Below are positions 60,658-64,000 of a stretch of 64,000 nucleotides of DNA, in pieces. Both the position numbers and the translations under genes were made by a program. The stretch comes from Capitulum mitella (taxonomy: Eukaryota > Arthropoda > Thecostraca > Pollicipedomorpha > Pollicipedidae), in NCBI GenBank assembly GCA_030062745.1, contig CP099839.1:10104118-10168117 (forward strand), written 5' to 3'. Below the pieces are notes generated by a model that made no database searches, was not told the DNA's origin, and saw only the letters and a list, made by a program, of their open reading frames with translations. The first letter of the stretch is position 1. Each line of letters opens with the position of its first letter.

Positions 60658-61765
60658 CCCTTTTCCCGTAACCACAGCACTAGGGCGCAAATCCGTATGG
60701 GGGGGGGGCTTACTCGGTCCCCCTCTGAGATCGCGAGAACTACCCATGCGATTTCATCGCAACAAACGACAGTCGATTCCCCATGACGTAAACTACATCT
60801 TTATGAGAAGTCTTGAAAATTTTAAAACGGTTGCGTACAAGGAAGTAAAAAGCCCAGAATGGAGTATTTTCATTTGTTTTGACTCTGATGCTTATGGATC
60901 AATTTTGAAGCAACTGGCATGCATCGACAGCTAATCAATGGAGCATTTCCCATTGGCCGATACGATTGGAATTCCTCGAAAATGCATAGGCGTTTACAGG
61001 GTCTGGCAAATAGGAAGAATATAAGCTTTTTACTGAATTTACGTAGTAGTTTAACACATTTTTTTTTAGACTAGTAAACTAATCATGTTATACTAACAAT
61101 GAGCACAAATCTTGTCATACAACTAAAATTACGCGCAAGTCGTATTACACTGTTTGTATCATGTTGGTATAGGACATGCCATCAATATAAAACAGGGAGA
61201 GCTGTCATGGTCACACGTTCGTCGGGTCAACTTATGATCTTTGACCTTCAACCTCACGTGACCTCAGAGTCGCATAGAATGGCACTGAGTTCATTTTATA
61301 TTGTTTGAAAATGTTTCCAATCATTTAAACTGACCATTTTTCAAAAAGCCCTGTTTAACGCTGTCGTGATGTACGGCATGCGCACGAACATTTCAGGTCA
61401 CAACTCCGTGGCCCGAACAGTTATCACCCTGAAATTTGTCAGACAATTAGAGGACACCGTTCCGATTCATATATTCTCTGGACTTTGCATTTTGACAATT
61501 GGCGTCAAAAGCGACAAAAGCGAGAAAAATATTTACATAAAACCTAATTTTGCCTTTTGACTGTGTCCTGACTTTGTGAAGCGATCTCAGATTAACAAAA
61601 TACTACTGTACGTCTTCCCGTCTATTCACCTGTAAACTCATACAAAGTTTTAAGTTCCATCATAAAACTCTGTTCTTTGCAGGCATTTTTCTTTTACCTT
61701 TAACAGTGCAAAATATGCCCTGAGGTGGGATTCCAGGCGCAAACCTCCCAATTCTCTTAACTCCA
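60658..61765 (-). mobile_element. piggyBac-like non-autonomous element, copy C (reverse)
   Basis: Reverse-strand relative of copies A and B. The low-coordinate end reads CCCTTTTCCCG (60658-60668), the counterpart of CGGGAATAGG(G/C). On the minus strand, AAGGTCAAAGATCA and TAAGTTGACC align with the DR1 region of copy A, and GGTAAAAGAAAAATG.CTGC aligns with copy B. The other end is not clear and may be lost. No transposase. Confidence 0.6.
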
Positions 61766-62125
61766 GAAATCCGCGTAATTACCGTTATATTGTTATATAG
61801 TTATATTGGTACTAAAAGATGCGCAATTAAAAAAATAACCCCGTCGCAAGCAATTGGTGCCTTGCCACGATCACAGCATCCTCAAAATAATCTCTTTAGG
61901 TGATTTTGCCACCCATCGCTTCAACGAGCAAAGTTCGAAGCACGGAGCATCTCCGCGAGACAGATCAACGCCAATTTTTAAGTGTTGACGGTTGACAAAC
62001 GTGCCGTGAAATATGACGTCGCTGAAAGGCCTATAAAAATGTGGCCGTCTCGAAACTCGAAATAAGCTGAGACGATACTGGAACGGGACAGGGGATGGGC
62101 TGGGACTGAACAAGGACAGACATGA

Positions 62126-63030
62126 GTGCCTGGGAGGGAACAGGGGCAGACAAAGAAAATTGGGACAGTACAGAGATGTGGGGGACCTGGATGAGGTTAG
62201 GAGAGACATGAGGACTAACGGCACAGGCATGGAAGGGTAGATTAGGACAGAATGGTGAAAAGGGACTAGGCTTGGAAAGGGACAAGCAAAAGGACGGGGA
62301 CGGGATAGATACCAGAGGATAAGGCTACCAATTTCTCTCTGAATCAGCCGAATCGTGCGGTTGGTTCTCGAAATAAATAGGGCCTGGGTGTTTAAGACCC
62401 CCCCCCCAGTTTGTATGACGGGATAAAATGCTCCAGTCCGTGCCGGGTTAACGGTCCCGTGCAATATCCCGTCGTTGCGCCAGTCCCGTTTCAGTCCATA
62501 TTTGAATCTATCCCTTCATTACACCCCTTTCTGCTTCTCTCCCTCCCGGTCCCATCCCGCAGGGGAACAATATGGAATAGGACTGAGGAAGAGGGACTGT
62601 AATGGGACGGTGACAAAGAGTAGATTGGGATGGAACCGGGGGGAGATGCAGAAAGGGGGAACAAGGATCATGGGATAGAAGCAAATACGGACTGAAACGG
62701 GACTGGCGCAATGATGGGATAATGGACGGGACCGTTAACCCAACATTGACTGGGGCATGTCATCACCTTACACAGACTGGGGGGCCTTACACACCCCGGC
62801 CCTATTTATCTCGAAAACCAGCCGCACGATTCGGTTCACTAAAACAGAAATTAAAAGCCCCATCCCCTTACTTGTCCATCGCCGTTCCCATCATTTTGCT
62901 TGTCCCTTTCTAACCGTAGTCCCTTTTCGCCATTCTGTCCTAATATACCTATCCATGCCCGTTTCGTTAGTCCTCATCTCTGTCCTAAACTCATCGAGGT
63001 CCTCCACATCTGTCCTTGTTCGGCTAAAGG
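62126..63030. repeat. Large imperfect inverted repeat, about 0.9 kb
   Basis: The two halves are reverse complements around a centre near 62590. GCGCCAGTCCCGTTTCAGTC (62477) faces GACTGAAACGGGACTGGCGC (62691), and AACGGTCCCGT (62451) faces ACGGGACCGTT (62726). Further out, AGGACAGAATGG (62246) faces CCATTCTGTCCT (62930). The arms are rich in GGGAC/GTCCC words and show moderate divergence. No coding frame; it resembles a foldback element. Confidence 0.8.
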
Positions 63031-63457
63031 TAAGCTTCTTCCCGACGAAATCGCAAACAATCCTTTGTATAATTGCCATCAATGTAAAGAATGTATCATC
63101 CTGTTTCTAACCATACGTTCCACTACTTGATTTTCTAAAAAATAAGAACAAAATCGTAACGATAACGTGCCACCCCGTATACCGTGCTGCAGTCGACTGG
63201 CGGAGAACAACATTATTCCGCGGCGGAAAATGTAGTGCCGCCAAGGTTAAGGTTATTGACATCAAGGATGTGTAGACCCTGCATGCATCTTCAGCCGATT
63301 AATGACGTCATATACATGAAAATTCTATTCTGTTGCCACACATTGAACTTGGAGGAACTGCTGAATTATTACATCGTTATATTATTGTATTAGATAATTG
63401 TTGGGATATCTGACATCAGTATTATTGCATTATGACGTTTAATACTCGTTAGCTTAC

Positions 63458-63597
63458 ATTAGGTTGCTAGGTTGGGTTGTGCTGGGCCAGGTTAGGTAAG
63501 GTTAGGTTAGGTTAAGTTAGGTTAGGTTACGTTAGCTTAGGCCAGGTTAGGTTAGGTTAGGTTAGGTTGGGTTAGGTTACTATGTTAGGTTAGGGTA
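63458..63597. repeat. Degenerate (TTAGG)n interstitial telomere-type array
   Basis: About 140 bp of GGTTA/TTAGG pentamers, many in exact tandem (for example GGTTAGGTTAGGTTAGGTT), with scattered substitutions. TTAGG is the ancestral arthropod telomere repeat. The flanks are ordinary unique or AT-rich DNA, so this is not a chromosome end within the window. Confidence 0.9.
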
Positions 63598-63744
63598 ATT
63601 TTTATTTCTTGTTTTATTTCACTTCCTAATATTTTCCAGTTTTGTCACGTGATTTCTTTTCAGATATTTAATTTTACTGCTTTTTATTTTTATTTTGTAT
63701 TTTTCAAATTGCAACTTCACTTTTGCATCTTTGTAATATTTTTA

Positions 63745-63835
63745 CTTTTTATTATTATTGTTGTTTATTATTATTATTATTAATTTACAACTACTATTAT
63801 AACTATTTTATTATTATTATTATTATTATTATAAA
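63745..63835. repeat. (TTA)n-rich microsatellite
   Basis: Two runs of TTATTATTA separated by a short AT-rich spacer, in a strongly AT-rich last half kilobase. Confidence 0.9.
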
Positions 63836-64000
63836 CGACTAACTTTTTTATTTTAAAGATAATTTATATCGCATTAGTTATTTCCCCAACCTTTTTTATT
63901 ACTCTTGATTGGACCTTGAGTCCGGCTGACGACCAATCAGCGTCGAGATCTCACGTAAACAAACTATTTAACGCAGAAACGTCAAAAGTCCCTCCGCGAG

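Larger units (their letters stand above)
54492..64000. other. ACSF2 5' region and right flank
   Basis: The missing ACSF2 start exon should lie here or beyond. I looked for a minus-strand ATG followed by an Arg-rich, acid-poor leader and a donor in the right phase, and found none convincing. GC-rich patches at about 55.1-55.5 and 58.0-58.3 kb are the best places to look. Also present: an inverted repeat (54893-54930), a 28-bp palindrome (59255-59282), piggyBac-like copy C, the 62.1-63.0 kb inverted repeat, the TTAGG array and a (TTA)n tract. Confidence 0.6.

Overview
The window reads as nuclear DNA of an animal, most likely an arthropod. The reasons are exons bounded by GT-AG introns, very long introns full of repeats, and a degenerate interstitial (TTAGG)n array at about 63.46-63.60 kb, the arthropod telomere motif. 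The mix of GC-rich, CpG-rich islands and AT-rich microsatellites would suit a crustacean (a barnacle is one possibility), but that last step is a guess. No bacterial, organellar or viral gene set is visible.

Two protein genes can be rebuilt, arranged tail to tail. (1) A small Ras-family GTPase, the RASL10B type, lies on the + strand. It has a 63-nt first coding exon with the P-loop (7876-7938) and a single large second exon (13258-13818) ending in a CaaX box; the joined product is 207 aa. (2) A mitochondrial-type acyl-CoA synthetase, ACSF2, lies on the - strand. Ten coding exons between 54491 and 18421 join in frame to 567 residues that run without a gap from just after the expected targeting peptide to the stop codon. 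At least one 5' exon, carrying the start codon and targeting peptide, was not found. About 95% of the 36-kb gene body is intron.

Layout: 1-6.6 kb, unassigned flank with one weak exon candidate; 6.6-7.9 kb, GC-rich minisatellite-rich region before RASL10B; 7.9-13.3 kb, RASL10B intron, opening with a 69-bp tandem repeat and closing with a 49-bp tandem array that copies its own 3' splice site; 13.8-18.4 kb, convergent intergenic space; 18.4-54.5 kb, ACSF2; 54.5-64 kb, 5' flank or first intron of ACSF2 with repeats, a roughly 0.9-kb inverted repeat and the TTAGG array.

The repeats hold the less ordinary biology. Three copies of a roughly 1.2-kb non-autonomous element have piggyBac-like ends (TTAA flanks, CCCTATTCCCG termini). 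One copy lies in an ACSF2 intron and carries a perfect DR1 nuclear-receptor site. A nine-copy AGGTCA array sits directly upstream, in the transcript sense, of an ACSF2 3' splice site. Several hairpins and palindromes and 13 long G/C homopolymer runs are also present. The two genes have no evident functional link: one activates fatty acids in mitochondria, the other is a membrane-anchored signalling GTPase.
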